Shown here one piece after another: positions 11,318 through 26,300 of a DNA stretch of 64,000 nucleotides (position 1 is its first letter; each line of letters opens with the position of its first letter). A program made the translations under genes and the position numbers. The stretch is taken from contig CAJQUW010006134.1 of NCBI GenBank assembly GCA_907163375.1, positions 496,001 through 560,000 on the forward strand, in the 5' to 3' direction. The notes under the pieces are model-generated. The model was not told the DNA's origin and made no database searches. It worked only from the letters and a program-made list of their open reading frames with translations. The stretch comes from Prostheceraeus crozeri (Eukaryota; Platyhelminthes; Polycladida; Euryleptidae).

Positions 11318-14300
11318 CTGAAAGATAAAAATCATTTCGTTAATATAATGTCAAGATTTCAATTACTTTTGCTTCGACGTGCTTTTGAGACAGACAGGCA
11401 GTCAAAGCTTATTCGTTAATGCATCAATGAGAAACAAGGAGGGTCATTAACGACTTGAAGACTGAGCTGTCCTGAAAACAATGAAGAAAAGTCGATAACC
11501 AGGAAATACTAGATGAGCTGATTCTGAAATTTTTCCTTTTAAGACACACGTCATCTCTGACAGAATGGTCATGTTCTTATACAAATAAGGAATATAACAA
11601 CGAATGTTGATAAAGGAAGTTAGTGAGTAAATGCTCAAGTCAATGTATCATTGAGTTGTTCGACGTATGATCATGTATCTTGTGATCAATAGTAAAGGAC
11701 ACATCAGCATTCACAGTTAATTTTCCAAATTTCTTCGATTTCAACAAAATCAAGTTCTTCTTTCGTTTTTGATTGAAGCGGAGGAAATTTCCGCATTTCC
11801 CATTGAACTAGCAATAAACTTGAAAAAAGTCCTGTCAATACAGCAACCGCTTCAACAAGGAAATATACGTAAGGCGTGTCAATCATCGAACAATTGATTA
11901 TGAAGGCAAAGATTTTATCACCATCTTGTATACAGGTTTATTACTTAAGCTTGCTTCACCGCAATGCATTTGTCTACTATAAAGACATGACGAGGCAGAG
12001 AAGCATATCAAGAAACGAGAGCGCAAAATATCAAACCACCAAAATAAAAATTAAACATTCTCTATGCATAGCGTTGTGTAAAGAATATTTTATTGTATTT
12101 TGGCGGCTTGGTATTTTACTCATTGCTTAATTCACTGTACTCAAACTGAGCACAAATCACTACTTCTGGAGGCTCCTGGTTAAAATGTTCCGGAAACTCG
12201 ATTTGAAGAAACTGTCCCAAGGAAAGCCTCAAAATAAAGTTTAGATAACAGACGTTCTCAGCAACACCTAAAATTTATGCTTCAGGTAGAAATTCTATAG
12301 CCTCTTATAACTGAAAGAACGCCCCTGCCTTTCCGCGGAATAAAAAAGGTTTGGAGTTCCCAACGTTTCGAAGACCTTTAATAGAACAACTGAAATATCC
12401 GTGCAATGCTTATACAAACTAGCAAATTTCAAAATATCTGACAGTTCGTGGAGACATGCCTGAATAGGCATGCTTCAAGCTATATCGTTATACAATAACT
12501 TTTATATGCAAAAATGTGGAGACACTGACTTCCGATGATGTCTCAGGGATCAGCAGGACCGGAAGGTTTCATGAGCTGGCTGCAGGCGGGGTTAGTGAAA
12601 TGCTAATGAGAGTGTGCACGTGAAAATTTTTATTTGCACTACACAACTACACAGCACTCATATACAAAAGATAATGAGCAAGATTTCGTCCGTTTGCACA
12701 CACGTTAAAAAATCGGTGCGACTGAAAATGAAGCCAGGAGTAAGATTTCCCCCAGGAATAAGAAATCGCTTTTCTCAGCAAAATATCAAGTTTGCGACAA
12801 TTTCTGAGCTGATGATGATCAACAGATTATCGATCTGAGATTCAGCGAGGGTTATAAGCAAGTGATGTTCAGTTAGCTGAAAGCACATATGGATGGACGA
12901 TGAGCGTAAATGCACGCCTGCAAAAACTTTCCGTCCCTATACAGAGCCAGAGGATTGGAGAAAGCTTTTGGAGAACCGATGACAGTTCGAAAGTCAACAA
13001 TCCATCGCCACTGCTGATATTTGTCATTTTCAATATCATGAGTACTAGACTTGCAAACATTATCCAGTATTATGACATACAGAATATCAATTGGAATTCA
13101 ATTTAATATACAGTTTCAGTTAAGAAATCTGTTAATTTGGATTGCACATAAATACATTAACCATAAACCATTACTTACCATAAATACATTAACTTTTCTT
13201 TCCACCTGAAATAAATACAATTATATTCGATGCTGTTCTGTCGCAGGTGCCTCATCAGCAGGCAAATCTTGCCTCGCCTGTCGAAACATAAGCTTCCTCG
13301 CGATAGGATGCTGCTCATGTTGCAATCGAGTCACTCTTATTGGAACTAAATTCTTGTAGCCAAAAGGCTTCATGATCATCTAAAATAATTTCAGCGTTGA
13401 TGGTATTCGAGAAGGAGTCTATTAAGAGAAAAAATGGAAAATTTTGGGCAGCCGAATCATCGGCCGCTCAAAGGCGCAGGACGCCGAAGTCCTGTCTTTA
13501 TGACACGCTTAACTTTTTTAACTTTTTCTATTTTATTACATCGACCAATAAATTGAAGAATACAAAGGGAGTTTTTTATTCTGATTTTTCCTGCTTTCTC
13601 TGGAAAGATTATCTCCCATCAATAGGTCAACTACGATGGTCTATTTATGTGCTGCATGCGGTGCTAGACATTATCTTTATCATTAAGCTTCCTCGCGAAT
13701 GATATTTTCAAACTAATCATTCAAACTCCTACTAATATCAATAGATTCTTTTGTACCTGAAGATGATTGCCGGATAGCAGTCGAAAAATTTTGAACAAGC
13801 ATTTAAAACTAACTATAGTAACATCATAAAATACTCCTGACTCTTTCCAACTATAAACCTGATCAAGTTTTTGCATTGAAGCAACTTGTTATGCTTGATA
13901 TCTACCAACTTATTGTACCTATATGCATGAAAATGAATACAAAAGATGCATGACTCTCCTACGTCTCACACAATCAGTGTGATCAGGTGATATAATACGC
14001 AAAGTTTGCCCGTCGGATTATCTCACCTGGTATATCGCCGGTTGAGGCACCGACTGGTCTGGCGAAGGCTGCAGATGGCGGTGTAGGTGTTGCTTCAACA
14101 CTGACCACCTCTGCGAAGTTTGGCAATGGAGCAGGAGCGGCAGGGATATTAGATAAATCCGTCTTTACGTCCTCTTGAGCCCCCACGAGCGGAACCTCGG
14201 AGAAACCGTCCGGCGAGCCACTGGGTGGCGCCGGCTTTGGCGGATTTTCTGGTAGTGTAGCGGGAAATTGACGGAAAGGAATTCGATGGAGGTAGCCGTA

Positions 14301-17300
14301 ACCAATTCCACAGCCAAGCATTCCTTCGCCGCCCCATTGCGAATTTGGGATAATGGTCACCTCACGACACGCATCACTTTCTGTGTTGTATACATAAAGT
14401 TTCAATTCTTTGTTCTCATGTGTCTCGATCAGAGAGAACAAATCTTCGTTCTGGAAAAAAAAGAAGTTCAAGTGATGCTTACTGACGGAAAATAATATTG
14501 GAAAAGAACATTCTGTCACACTTCCATTAATATGCGGACATTCAATTATCGATTTAAGTACTTTGATTTAGTTTTTGCAGGATATGCGAGTCGTATTGAA
14601 TCAAAAATTCGCTAAGAAAGATCACATCACCGATCCCCATGCATAAGTCAGGCTCAGGGATTGCAAATACCCGTTCTTTCCTAGCATCCGGATTCCAGAA
14701 CCGGGTACACAGGCAGATCGCGGATCCTATTATCAAAACTGACAAATCTATTTCTTTTTCATTATTGTGTAATATCGAATAGCCAGATTTCTGAGATTTG
14801 GTTTGAATTATGCTACTTATAATATACCTACTAATGAAATGATATTCAAATGCTAAGATTTTGCTATCACGAACCACAGTTGTCACTGTGGTTCTCAATT
14901 ATTATTCCTTTTCTACAATTATCCTCATAAATTTATATCACTAACTGACTACGAGTATTTCAAATGTTGGGCATGAAATTTAAGACCGACTGTATCAAAA
15001 TCCACGCTGACAGAGAAGTAAGCGTGTCCAGATTAATTATTAGAAAAAATTACTCTTGTGGAACCAACAAAGCATGTTTCAGATGGATCCACCATTGATG
15101 AAAGATGGTGAATCCACCAGAAACATGCATAATTGCTTCCACAAGAGACATTCTTCTAATTGCAAAGAAATTTGTGCTCTATCTTAAGACATAATATGCA
15201 AGACTGAATATCTGTATTAATTAAGTATATATTTACTATGAACTAAGGTGACGCCGCTTAGAATGAGTATATAGTTGCATCCATATCATGAGTCTGAAGA
15301 AGATCTTTCTTTAAGTTATTGGTTTTGGATTTTAAGGATGCTCATTCCTTGGAGTGGATTAGTAAGGCGGGTACAACAGTGGTTGCAAGTTTACAACCGT
15401 AATATGACGTGATGAGACACACTTGTGCACTTTGATACAGAGTTACTTTGATAACATGATACGTCTTTATAGGTATATTTTGCTGGAGTTTAGCAGGATT
15501 TTATAGTCATTGATTGTACATTCAAACAATAATGTTCACTACCCCATCAACACAGCTATCGCACGCTGCATTTTTCAAATATAGGTAAGCTTAATTTCTA
15601 ATATCAATTCAACAGCTGTTTTTTCAACGATACAAAAAGAGCAGTTTTGAAACAATGGTCTAATACAGCTTCTAAAACCAGGATTTTAAACATGGCCTTT
15701 TGACTGTGGATTGTGCATGGCTTCTAGACATGGCTTTCAAATATGGCTTAAACTGCGCATCATTTTCTAAAAACTTGATTTTGAAGTACGCCGTGTTCAG
15801 ATCCCAGATCACAGTATGATATCCTTGTTGATAGGCGCCTTGACATCATATTCAAAGCGAGAGCGAAAGGAATATTAACTTACTGACTATCTATGGCTTG
15901 CTAGAGAGATCAATGCGAATGCTTACTACCAAGAAATGCAGTCAAGGTGGACAGATATAATATGACGCATGACTTTCGACATGATGAGCTTACAGTGTTA
16001 TCAAGATTACTGGTACTCTATTTCACCCATCAAGACGGCGTTTGAGGTTGATGATTCAATTAATAGAAACAAACAATATAAAAAAACATGCTCTTTTGTA
16101 TTGAATCATTTCATAAGTTATTATTAAAACCCTATGAGTAATGCACAAAAACAAGATTAAACAGTCTGAAAGCTTCAAAACCAGTCGCGGTTGCAACTTG
16201 TAAATTCACATAGATTAACTGCATTATCTCCTTGTTGATGAGCTACAGCAGTCTTCTCAACAATAATTCAAGTCTGAAATCTGATGAGCAAACGATACGA
16301 AACTTGTTCACCCTCTACTAACGTTTCCTACCGGAAGTTTTCACTTTCTTCTAATTCTGGGACTTTGTGGAGGTTACTTTTTTATTGGATGTTTTTCATC
16401 GCCTTGCTGGAAAACTATATCTGAATTTACTTTCCAATTAGGAATAAAAGACCCTGTGGAAATCGCAGCAAATTTTCCGATTGGAGAATGAATTATTTGG
16501 GTTGTTACGAGTACCGGAACACCGACATACGAATATCTCTGCAATCGAGCACTGATGTTCAGTTTAGAAAATTGGGTCAATCCGAGTTAATTGCAATCCA
16601 AATTGATGAATTTGGCAGGAAGAAATGTTGAGTCATGGCAATTCCACAAGGAACCTCAACGTTATTTGTAACCAATGGGCAGTCATGTGAGTTACGAGGA
16701 CATAAGCACTCAGTTTTTGTAAGTATATACTGTAATCCTAGAACTATTGAAGGTAAATTTTACTTTCAAGTTACAAAGGACTCTGAAAAGAAAGCGAAAA
16801 TGAGCTAGGAATGCGACACAAGAATCTAACGTCGTGTTGGTGACACGTCACATTTTCAATCTTCAACGTTTCTGACGATCGTCTGAAAATCTGATGGACA
16901 ATCATTTTCAAGGACTCAGAACTTAAAGACATTGCATGACCTTTGTGAGGTTGTCTGGAGATGGAACCTATCCGTCAGCGGGATGGAATAGCAGACTTTA
17001 TCATCATTCACGTGGCTGGATACCACACGCCTTACGAAGAGAATGGGAATGGAAATTACCATTCCCATCGCAACTCTGCCAGGCGCACGAGGAGCATGCG
17101 GGAGAATGGGCATTATCCCTGTAATTGAAGCCCTCGGAAGGAGGAAACGACAGAGTAGAAATGACTCAGGTTCGAATTGGCGTCACCCACCACATTTTCC
17201 ACCGCCTGAGATGGTGGCTCCAAAGGCGAGACAAATCTATGTGACGAAGGAGTTCCCCCACAAATGATCCGGTATTCGACGAACTTCCCTTCAGTCCTCC

Positions 17301-20300
17301 TTATATCATGAACAGGAATTCCATTTCTATAACATAGAAGATAAAATTTTCCTCGAAAAATATATCACATTCGTCTTTTATTCACGTTGATTAAAAGCAG
17401 TTCAGTGTGATTTTAACATGTAGAACGTTTCTAATCCGATATCTGCTCAGTTAATGTAAAATTGTTATTGCATTCCTTAACTTCAGTTTTGTCACGTACG
17501 AATCGATATTTCCTCAGCAATCCGTTGCTTTGATTTCACTGCTGACAGTACTTAGTCAATGATAGTGATCCACTGCCATTTTACTGCAATTACATTGCAG
17601 ATTGACATAAGTTTCTTAGTTAATATTTCTTCAAACAAGATATCTATTAGAAACAATGAAGTTCTGCAACGTTTCGCCTTGGCTTGAACACGTTTTGCAA
17701 CTAATTTCACTGATGGGCATATTTCAATCCTCAAAATGGATCGAAGAATGCCCTACTTTAAATTACGTTGGGAAGGAGATATCTAATAACCACAATGATT
17801 ACAATTAAAAGAAAAATAGTTGCCAAATGGCTGAGCATGACTGCTAGTCCGGCAGCCAGAACGAGTGTCTGCAGGGAACGAGGCCGAAAATGAGACTTTC
17901 ACAGAATCAAGTACAACCTATGCCTATTACGAATCTGAGCGTCTGCTGAGATCTAGTTAGATCCTCTTCTTGTCAGACACGATCAAAGAAAAACACATGT
18001 TAGTCCAATGCGATGCAGATTGCAGTTTTTGACAAAATTGACATTTTCTATGTTTTCCCTTATCAACTGAAAAGTACCGTGTTAAGTCTAGAGCCACAAT
18101 TTTTGACATGGAATGTCTTCAAGTCATTTCCTGTTATGTTTATGCACTCCTGTCTGTGAAGTTGCACACATTCAGATTTCGCAAGCTTCCTATCGGCAAA
18201 CACCAATATGTTGGCCCACTTTATCCACATTGAACCACATTCTCGCATACATTGACGATCAGAAGCATGCTAATAACACATGCATATCAAAGGCGATGAC
18301 CTGAAGACATTCCATGTCAAAAATTATGGCACAAGATCTTGTATTTTTGTTTAATCAGAGAAAGCATGGAAAATTACATTTTAACCAAAAGCTTCAATCT
18401 GCGTCCCATTGGATTAACATGTATTTTTCTTTGATCCTGTCTGACAAGAAGAGGAACTAACTAGAACCCGGCAGACGCGCAGATTCGCAGCAGGCATAGG
18501 TTGTACTTGATTCTGTGAAAATATCATTTTCGGCCTCGTTCTCTGCAGAAACTCGTTCTGGTTGTCGGACTATGAAGTTGATTGACATTTAATAGATGGA
18601 AAAACTCTGACGTTTGGTTATATGGTCCATTATATCTTTTGATGATCAGTGTCTCTGTTGCATTTGGGTAATTTGTCTTCATCATGAATTTGAAATTTTG
18701 GGCTGCTGGAAGATGCTTGTGCACAGAAAAAGAAACTGAGTTTAGAATTTGAGACTGTGTTCATAAGCTTACTGTTAATTAGCTACTGATGATGGTCACA
18801 TCGACTGAAACATGTGTGGTAACTGAATAAAGTTCTAATAATGAAATTTCCACAAATACTTTATTGCAATTATTTGTCAATAGAAACAACCACCACTTGC
18901 TCCTAATTTTCAATGCATTTTTCTCATCATAAAGGATGAAAGATCAATGTATTGAGAAATCCACAGTTTTCCCACCCAGGGTGACCACTTCACGAGAGCC
19001 AAAATTCGGACTACAGTAAAGTATGATATAAATTTCTTCTATCTATAAACGGAGGTGCCGAACAGTGTAAATTTATTGCACTCAAATCCAATGAAACATT
19101 TCGTGCATTTCGAGGACTATATTTTGTGCACTTTCTCAGCAGGACGGCAAATTATCGCATATTTCTGCATTTAATTAGCATTTCGCGTATTACTAGCAAC
19201 ATACGTGCTGAGTGTTAAGCAAGAATTCGGAGTGCAGGTCAGGTTCAGGTTCAATGCCGTAGCCCGTTCACTGGGCCGTGGGCGTCCCTCGAAGATCGTC
19301 AATCCACGCCTTTCTCCTTCTTCCTCTCTTGGCTAGTCCCTCCACTTCGCGTTCGATCGTCGCCAACACAAGGCTGTCGGGTCTCCGCTTCCAATGCGCG
19401 TACTTTGCGCATTTTCTCCTCTTGATAGTCTCCAACAGTCCAAGTAGATACAGAGTGCATCTGCTTTTAAAGTCCTAGGTTAACCCTGACTAGGTTTTAA
19501 CCAACGGCTCCCCAATGCCGAGTGCACACTACCACAAAGTCACTGGTAGTTTTCATTTTTAATTAAAAAGCAGGACTGAGGCAAATGTTGCATAAGGAAA
19601 TATTATAAGAGACAAGTGTCTATTATATATCTTTACCAGATAATGATTTGTTCCTCATTAATGTAGAGATTTTTTAAGATAATGTGAGATTTTGAACTGT
19701 GCCGTTGACTACGCAAGATTATATTATCATACAATACTTCTTAAGAGTGATCGCTAGATCCGATATGCTCTTACTAATAATATCAATCAAAGTTTTAAGA
19801 ATTATTGTTCTCTGCATCTGTCATCGCATCGCATTAGACGGAAGATATACTAGTAATTAACATGCTTACATCATGAAGGATTGTATCTGCACCAATGATG
19901 AAATCCTGGTCGGATAATAAAGTTGCTCTGGAAGCTGGAGAATTCGGTTGTACGTCTAACACATGCCACACGTTTTCATTTGCTCCTTCAAATGAGCAAA
20001 ACCGTATACTGACTCCAAGCAGACCTTGACCTCCCCATTGTTGACTTGGGGTAATTGAAACTTCACGACATAGTTGCGTCTTGCTGCTGTATACCAACAT
20101 CTTTACTGGTCGGTCAGCATTCTGTTTCAACAATTCTTTCAGGCTTTCGTTATCTTGATTCTGGAAATATATTAATTTAAATTACACCAAGGAAAAAGAG
20201 CAATTCAGTCGCTGCATTACTTACAAGTCGAGTATTGCCGATAGCAATTATGAAATCAAAGAATGCCTGTAATCCCGCGCGTGCACCCGGTGAATTGTCT

Positions 20301-23300
20301 TGAACCTGAAACGGAAAAAATATAACTTGGAGCAAGACACGACACATCGGTCATAAAATAGATAAAAGCTGCCTTTAACTTATTTGTTTAGATGCGTTTG
20401 TGTGTTAACTTTGAAAGCTATTTAAATCGATTTCAGCGACTTTATCCTTAAGAAGTCTTTCACAAAATATGAATTATCACTATATTAATATCACTCTTAC
20501 GTAGGCAGATAGTTAAGTCAAATTCTATCTATAACATCCAAATAAATGTACCTGCTAGCACAATTGATTTGTCTGAAAGTTCTGGAATTATACAAGCATG
20601 CATCAAAAATAGCCTTCCTTCTCTACTCACAATATGAATGCGGAAATCATTTCATTAAATATCTGTGTAAATGAGCATATGTAGGCCTACGCAGCATATG
20701 ATAACTCTATCTCGCAAGGATATGAACCGATTTTCAGGGTGATTACAGCATATGAATGACATTTATTCTTTTTTTCCGGATTTTGCTTATTTCTACTTCA
20801 GGTAAATCCCTAGTTCATGATGCTTGTGTCAACTGAAGACAAATTTTACTGCACTGGGTTACATGTCCGATCTCGAATTTGACTGTATTTATAATTATTT
20901 TCTGTATGACTACAGGGTTGAGTACGAATCGTTGTTGATCTATCAATGGAGGTCTTCATCTCATGCAGGGTTTCTACCACATTCCCTCAGGAGTTTTCTG
21001 GGATTTCCAGGACTGTTGAAGGCGATTTTCCTGGACTAGAGGCCTATCAGTGTTAGGCCATAATTAAATGTTCTGAGAGCTAACTAAATGCATCTATCCT
21101 TCCCCAGTTACGAATGATTTACTCAATTTAAATAAAATGGACTTTATCTGACCTGTCAGGATATGTCATTGCTACATGATCAAAGTCGTATGCACACTTG
21201 AACAGATTAATATTTATTGCAAGTGGAGCAATTTGCAGGAACCTCAAGTGAGACTGCAATATTATCTGAGTTTATTGCAAAATATGTGTCCTACTTCAGC
21301 TTGTCCATATGGAAGACCTTACAACTGGTAACTACATTACCAAATGCTGGTCCATTTGATTTTTCAGGATTTTCAAAATGCCTTTCGAGCTCACTAACTC
21401 TATGGCAAGGAACCTGTAGCTCCACTTTCCAGACTTAACAATAACTTCTGGAAATACCGAAAAAGAATGTTGATCAAGCGAACTACAAAGATGTTCATTC
21501 GCTGTTGTACTTTTGCAATCTGACAATCAATTTTAACAAACCAGTTCACTGAAAGAGACCTCTTTTGGACTGCATATTCGTATTAGACTGTTCGTGAAGA
21601 CTCTTTCTCTACTATTGCTAGTCGTAGTTAAGATCTTACTGTGATCTTAACGTAAATTAGTTAACACAAGAAGCAAAAAACTTATGGATGTTTTTCTAAA
21701 CAGGATTGTGAGGCCTGTGATTGTCTACCGTCTGCGTATAACTGTAGCATTAGTAATGCAGTGTGCGAGTTTATATGTAAGAAATATGGTGGAAATTACA
21801 TTGGTAAGACCTGTATGACTTTGGTCGAGTGTTCCGCTTTGGGATAACCATTGCGTATGAAAACAGCAAAATGAGTAATTCAGGGTTCGAACACGGGGCA
21901 GTGCAGACAAGAGTCCAAGTCACAGTCCGACAGGGCAAGCACGCAATAGTAGCAGTTGGCTATCAGAACCATGAGATATTCCGGATCACATAAAAACTCG
22001 TGCATGTAGTGCCCGAAGCGATGACGTCACCGATTATTCGGAGTGATGCGATACTTAACTGCCTTGTTGCTGGATGTGAAGAGAGCTCACAGGAAGTATG
22101 GCATTCCACTATGAATCAAAGGATATCGAAGTGAGGAATGGAGGACACGCAGCGATGATCACACAAATGGGAAGAGCACAAAACAACGAACAGACTCATA
22201 CAAAAATTTCCGAAAACGAATGACTTAACACCACACTTTGCGACGAAAACTGATATCGATCCGCAGCAGCGAGACAGACAACCTTTGTTGACCGCTGATG
22301 TTGTCAAATTGATGTCAATCGATGTTGAAATTCTTGAATGCGTGCACAGATCGGTTGATATTGCGTTGTTGGAGGTCCGCTGGATAAGGTAGAGAAGACC
22401 GTTGTTGAATCGATGTAGCAAGCTGTTGGAGTGGTGATAAAAGTTCATAGAAAGTTTGGTGTTTTGACTGTCTGGTGCAGATTAATAGAAAGGTTGGGAC
22501 CCGAAACGTCGTTTTTAACTTTTGCGAAATTGAAGTGTATTTTTACTTGTTTTTACTTAATTATGGGAAAAGTCAGGTTAGTGCACTTCGAATGAGCAAT
22601 AATATACAGTAGAAACTCAATAAATACTTAATAAGTGTAAGGGCTGTTGAAAGCGTTAACGCCGGTCATCGGGTAATATAAAAAAAGAAAGAAAGAATAC
22701 TTAGATGGCGTACCGAACAATAAAACATATTTACAATCTTTATACAAAACATACCAGAAAAGAATAAACATAGAAGGGGTTCATCAAAATGACCAGCTAG
22801 GTCGCGTTTCGGGTCCTTTAACATTTTATACGCTCAAACCCTAGCTGGCGGACCCCCGCCAAAAAGGCGGACCCCACACATGACTTAACAATGATAACAC
22901 TCTTAAATGAAGCCACACAAAATACAAAATTCTCTGGCTGACTGCAAACCAAATTTAAACAAAACTAAAAATGCTTTTTCAACAGTCTCTCCATACATTT
23001 GATTAACTTGCAGGCTTCATATCCGCGTTTCACAAAAACTTTAAACGTGCGTTTAATTTTAACAATGGCATACGGCAGATGAGAACATATCCTAAGGTAA
23101 CGAAGAACTTGACTGGCAAAGACATTCACACCCATATGAAGAGGAAGAAAACTGTCGGGAAAAGTGAAAACAATAACATCAAAACAAAATTGCTCAATCT
23201 TATGAAAAACTGATGTATGTAAACCATCACTACAAATATTAAGCTTGACATCGAGACATTCTACTGAGGTGTCATCCGTCCCATTTCTCTCAGCCTTCAA

Positions 23301-26300
23301 ATCCGCGGGATAAATCTCAGTCAACAAAGAGTCAAAATGTTTATAGAAAAGAAAAATTTTTATGAAAAGACATATATCATCGATGTAACGTGTGGTGCAA
23401 GACATCAATCTAGCTAATCCGAATTTCTTGTTCGACATTGACGATTTCATAAAAACGAATTCACAGTGGCACAAAAACAAATCAGCTAACATAGGGCTGC
23501 AATTCCCCCCATAGGAATGCCCCTAACCTGCTTGAATGCCAAGCCACCAAAAACAACGAAAACTTCCGAAATAACAAACTTAATTTTGTTCATGTTGTTG
23601 TACATAATTATGAAAAACATCCCGTCGGAACCAATTAACTATTCTTTATATAATACCTTCCAGGGTTGGAACAATTGCACACTTTCTTCAATTAAATTAC
23701 ACGACTTTTATTCAATTACATGTGTGACTTTGCAATCACAATTACTTCAAAAGTTGTAATTAATTGCACAATCAGAATTATATCGATTTTCCGAACAATG
23801 TTGGTCAATTATGAGTTAGTTGTCCAAAACGATTTCGAGTCCTAGTAGAATTGATTTTGAGTATCGGATAAAGAAGTAAGGCCTATTGTCTATTGCAATT
23901 GCAACATTGCAACCTTCCAATGATCACTTTAAGGTGTAGCATACCAAGAATTTTATCTTGATGAGCCATTGTATGAGTATTACCTCGACCACATAGTTGC
24001 AGCAACCGTCAGAAACAGGATGAGTAGTATGTCATCATCAACATCAGGCAACTATTATGCTACGTTAGGTAGGCATATTTTTAAATATAGTGTTAACGCC
24101 TAAAAACAGGTTGCGCCATCTCTTCTCATACAGATCGTCCCATACCCATGCTAAGTCTCCTACATGCATATAAGAATAGGGCCTACTTCAATTTTCAATA
24201 TAGAAATTATCGGATTTTGTGTTTCATCTTACCTAAAAGACAAAAGTGACGTGTAATTGACCGACATTTTTCTTCAATTACGATTATATACATCACAAAA
24301 ATTCAATTACAACTATAATTACAATTGAACGTTCGCAATTACAATTATAATTACAATTACTTTAAAATCAAAATCTTCAATTACAATTACTTCAAAAATT
24401 GTAATTAATTACACAGTTACAATTACTGTAATTGTTCCAACCCTGATGCTTGCTTCTAATGAAGTGATACTGAAATGCTGGGATTTTGCTATAACGAATT
24501 CTTGGACACATCAAGATAATTAACATCATTCACGTTATCATTGAGAAAAGGAGCCGGTTGCACTATTTATCCAAGCACCAACCCAAACAACGACCTTCGG
24601 ACAGTGAGATGATTATTCCTTGGTATCATTTAGTTTGTGTCTAACAATTGCATAGACAGTTTTGATTATTCACTGACCTATGATTGCAAAAATTTATCTC
24701 GTCGGTTGACAGAAGGAAGTTAAATGAATATGGATCGTCTCCCAGAAGTTGCAAGAAACTCATGTTCTCGGCAAACACAAATCGACGAACCATCTCCGCC
24801 GAAATTCTAACTCTCAGTTTGCAAGGTTGGTTGTGACTAACACTCCATATTCTAGCAACAGCCGACTGGTTATGATCTGAACAGCTTCTGTAGAACTTGG
24901 TGCTAATCAGTCTTCTTGAGACAATATGGAAAGTTTGTGATTAGCATCCTTACAAAGGACATGGCTCGATGCGTCATGATGAATTAAACACTGTGCCACG
25001 ACCACTTCACATTCTCGAATTGAATTCATGTGACATCTTGATGTGAGTGTCGCACGGTAGGTTTTGACCCGGGCAAAATCAAAAACCCTACAGGCGGGAT
25101 CAATGACGGGTTTTATGGGAATTATGTGCGGGATTAATGAGAATTTGTAGGATTGTGTTTTTCTGTGTCCTTTCATGATTTCCTAGCATTCATATAAAGT
25201 CATGACTTATGTTACAGGGATGAACATTAGAACATCGAAGAAGATTAATATGACGAAGACTGCTGACGAGGCATTCTACTGTAGTTAATATTTCCCGTGA
25301 CTTTCGGTTTGTCTCTTTTTAAGATTTTGTGACAGTCTTTTGTAAAACAGGTTTTGTTTCCGTTTCATTTCAGTTACTGTTTAAAAAATGTTTTATGCGA
25401 ACTTTGTTTTAATTTAGGGTTAAGGGTATAAGACATTAAAAGAAAAAGTGAGAGTACCGAAAGATATTCAAGCCGCATTCCGTTTTGGATCCCGGATATT
25501 TGCTATTTTTTTGTTTCTTAAATGCGGAAAATAAAATTTCAAAATGCATGCGCATCTCTCGACCCAAGCAAATTGCATGCATATCGAAACTACCTGCGCA
25601 TTACAATTATTGCATCTAAGTTGACGAAAAATGGAAAAATGTTAACGACAATCTTGCTACACGTACAGAAAGTGCGTTGATGATTTAGGGAACTAAGTGT
25701 TTTTCTTGCGACTGCATAATAATTGAAAATCCGGCAATTACCGGCAACCCCTCACACATCTCATTTTCTTCTGTATAGGATATATTCTAATCAACAAAAT
25801 AAGTGAATGAATGAATGATGAATCTAATCAACAAAAGACGCCAATTGTCGTGTCATTTCGATTATTTGCGTCCTAAAATTTAACCTAAATAACGCAAAGA
25901 ACGATACGCGCATGTCATCACTGATTTTGGTTTGAATCTTTTACATTACTGTTCCCCATACTGGGTGCTTGGATGGTACTGACCTCTGTCAGACTGCATA
26001 AGGCTGACCAATCACTGCAAAAGGCAGCATCATGTCATTAAGCTAACAGACGCCAATTGAGTTTCAGTGTATGAGGGGAAAGTAGCTTACACGACTGGAA
26101 TGCTGCGACGTGGACTGTGTGTATTATAATTCACTACTCCCAGTGATTTGACTCCATTGAATTATTCGGTAAACAAACATACACAATACACATGAGCCAT
26201 ATGTAAGCCATGCGCAAGCAGAAGCGAACACAAGCTGTGGTAAAACTGTACAGATAATTTCACTTTCCAGATGTGGTCATTTTCACATAAGCCCAATGTG

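Larger units (their letters stand above)
14451..19869 (-). other. GRASP intron 3
   Basis: 5.4 kb holding several repeats: an inverted-repeat hairpin (15034-15163), a foldback element (17845-18572), a hammerhead-like motif (18785-18816) and a LINE tail (about 19268-19450). A 114-codon open frame at 14554-14898 (minus) resembles nothing I know. Near 14828-14875 it contains about 50 bp that recurs at about 24450-24500, so it is probably repeat DNA. At 17043-17068 a short palindrome pairs ATGGGAATGG with CCATTCCCAT. Confidence 0.55.

Noticed and set aside
13235-13295. Hammerhead-like or hairpin motif near 13.26 kb
   Set aside because: CTGATGA is on one strand and GAAAC on the other, so the core order of a hammerhead is not met.
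14554-14898. A 114-codon frame as an extra GRASP exon
   Set aside because: GRASP exons 3 and 4 already join directly in frame with a continuous PDZ2, and part of this frame is a repeat also present near 24.45 kb.
16936-17267. GC-richer overlapping frames on both strands near 17 kb as a coding exon
   Set aside because: No homologous motif; the openness on both strands is explained by base composition and a local palindrome.
20967-21440. Possible hAT element starting CAGGGTTTCTACC
   Set aside because: Only one plausible end with subterminal CCAGG words; the opposite terminus is not identifiable.
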